Source: Verrucomicrobiia bacterium (GTDB lineage: Bacteria > Verrucomicrobiota > Verrucomicrobiia > Opitutales > Cerasicoccaceae). Taken from it: a stretch of DNA of 64,000 nt. This document shows, piece by piece, positions 62,948-64,000 of the stretch. How positions within the stretch are numbered: the first letter of the stretch is position 1; every line of letters starts with the position of its first letter. The stretch lies in contig JAUIAM010000002.1 of NCBI GenBank assembly GCA_030425485.1, positions 124,001-188,000 of the forward strand. Direction: 5' to 3'. The notes under the pieces are model-generated. The model was not told the DNA's origin and made no database searches. It saw only the letters and a list, made by a program, of their open reading frames with translations. The translations under genes and the position numbers were made by a program.

Positions 62948-64000
62948 TCAGTAAGTCCCCAGACTCTGCATGCGCAGGTAGGGGCGGAGAACTTCGGTCA
63001 CCATGCCAGCATGGCAATCGCGACCATGTCCGGCAGCCACAGCACTCACGCTACGGGCCGAGTTGCCCTGCTCGCGCCCGTCGGGAAAGGCCATTCTGGC
63101 CAGGCGAAAGTACCCGTGGGCCAGGTCGAGCGCCCAGGTAGCCAGGCGCTCGTTACCGGTGATTTCTGCCGCCAGCCCCAGTAAAATCGGGCTGTGTTGG
63201 CGGACCATGCCGTTTTCGAACCAGAAGGGTAAATCGGCGCGCTTGCCCACGCCGCCGGGACGGGCCTTGCGGAAACGCTCCGTATCGACCCCAAGCTGGT
63301 CGATCCAATACGGGAAGCTGACTTCGGCCTCGTAGAGCACATGCGCATCGTAACGTGGCGAGCCGGTGTAATCGCGGTAGTGGCGAATGGCCGCGGCCAG
63401 CGCCCCGGCCTCGGGATCGCTCAGCTCGGGCAGCAGGGTTTCGATCAAGCGCTCGGCCGCGTGACGGAAGGCCTCCTCTTCGGTAAACTGCCAAAGCTTG
63501 AGCAGGGCGCGGATGCCGTCTGCGGCCAGAAAGGCTTCGGCCCGGGCCACAGGGCAGTCCTTGGGCAGCATGACGATGCCCAACTGGGCAAAAGCAAGGG
63601 CGAGCTCGGGCGTATGGCTAAAGACTGGCCCATTGGCGGACAGGGCGAGCGGCAAGTCCTTACCGTCCAGAATCGCATCGCACCAGTGGCAACCGTAGAG
63701 CGCAGCCATGTCGAGGTAGGCTTTACCACCCCCCATTTGAAAGGCCAGAAGCGCGGCATTGATGGCGCGGAAGTGATGGGGTAAGTTCAGCCCCGTATCG
63801 CCCTCCATCGGCCCCCCGCTGCCAAAACTCGAAGCGGGAAAAAGGCAGCTTTCGTAGTCGAACCAGGCGGGCACGTCGTCCACCGGACCGAGCAGGTGCT
63901 CGGTCGCATCGAGGTACTGTCGCACCGTTTCTGTATCCTCGGGGTGGAGCTTCCACAACGCGCCCAGAAAAGTCTCGAAGTGCATCAGCCCATGGGAAAC
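62948..64000 (-). CDS. Probable all-helical protein, likely continuing past the right edge
   Basis: At least 351 codons. An ATG exists at 63985 (345 residues), but the frame is open through the last base (VSHGLMHFETF...), so the gene may begin outside. Repeated helical pairs with small glycine loops (AALLAFQMGGGKAYLDMAAL; ALAFAQLGIVMLPKDCPV; PILLGLAAEITGNERLATW) suggest an alpha/alpha toroid as in many glycosidases and lyases. No catalytic motif was recognised. Convergent with the small exported protein. Low confidence on function. Confidence 0.65.
   Translation of the reverse strand, partial: VSHGLMHFETFLGALWKLHPEDTETVRQYLDATEHLLGPVDDVPAWFDYESCLFPASSFGSGGPMEGDTGLNLPHHFRAINAALLAFQMGGGKAYLDMAALYGCHWCDAILDGKDLPLALSANGPVFSHTPELALAFAQLGIVMLPKDCPVARAEAFLAADGIRALLKLWQFTEEEAFRHAAERLIETLLPELSDPEAGALAAAIRHYRDYTGSPRYDAHVLYEAEVSFPYWIDQLGVDTERFRKARPGGVGKRADLPFWFENGMVRQHSPILLGLAAEITGNERLATWALDLAHGYFRLARMAFPDGREQGNSARSVSAVAAGHGRDCHAGMVTEVLRPYLRMQSLGTY

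Overview
The window looks like chromosomal DNA of a marine-type Verrucomicrobiota bacterium, most likely class Opitutia (Puniceicoccales-like). The taxonomic clues are two very long proteins with type IV prepilin-like N-termini of the kind called Verru_Chthon cassette protein A, a verrucomicrobial/planctomycete-restricted small protein (Minf_1886 type), a protein with a PEP-CTERM-like sorting tail, an LpxC-FabZ fusion, and a polysaccharide-degradation locus with its own LacI regulator. No rRNA, phage, CRISPR array or complete insertion sequence was seen. There is one tRNA, tRNA-Val(UAC).

Region 1 (1-13.9 kb) is an accessory carbohydrate locus. It holds a GH42 beta-galactosidase running off the left edge, a secreted esterase, a secreted unknown and a giant prepilin-like protein in one overlapping operon, a parallel beta-helix (pectate-lyase-like) lipoprotein, a PEP-CTERM protein, a LacI repressor and a divergent 959-residue FAD-dependent oxidoreductase. 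A 14-bp dyad, TTCAAACATTTGAA, occurs exactly in the 5' end of the lacI-type gene and upstream of the PEP-CTERM gene. Related variants lie upstream of the GH42 gene and of the prepilin-like operon. These fit one regulon.

Region 2 (14-31 kb) is mostly housekeeping: PhoD-like phosphatase, asd, an L,D-transpeptidase, trpG/pabA, nrdR, a HIT protein, an operon pdxJ-acpS-nnr-dprA, rnhB and rnhC side by side, and mutY. It is interrupted by a second sugar module (GHL6/GH151-like hydrolase with a divergent AraC regulator), a MITE-like element with CTAG flanks, a long inverted repeat, and a 283-bp element with 20-bp perfect terminal repeats lying between the two RNase H genes.

Region 3 (31-49 kb) carries rpsU, a secreted YWTD propeller, dnaE, a small-protein/nucleotidyltransferase pair in overlapping frames, hpt, sufE, a response regulator, a DUF971 protein, lpxC-fabZ and lpxA, efp, two small exported proteins, deoA, argS and a membrane-anchored C39-like peptidase.

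Region 4 (49-64 kb) carries a HAD phosphatase, an M24 peptidase, a DUF192 lipoprotein, the second giant prepilin-like protein, an M16 peptidase, msrB, the Minf_1886-type protein, a secreted unknown, a phasin-like coiled coil next to a UbiB-type kinase, a small exported protein, and an unknown gene that probably continues past the right edge.

Functions rest on motifs read directly from the translations. No database search was possible, so family names are recognition-based and unknown genes are left unnamed.
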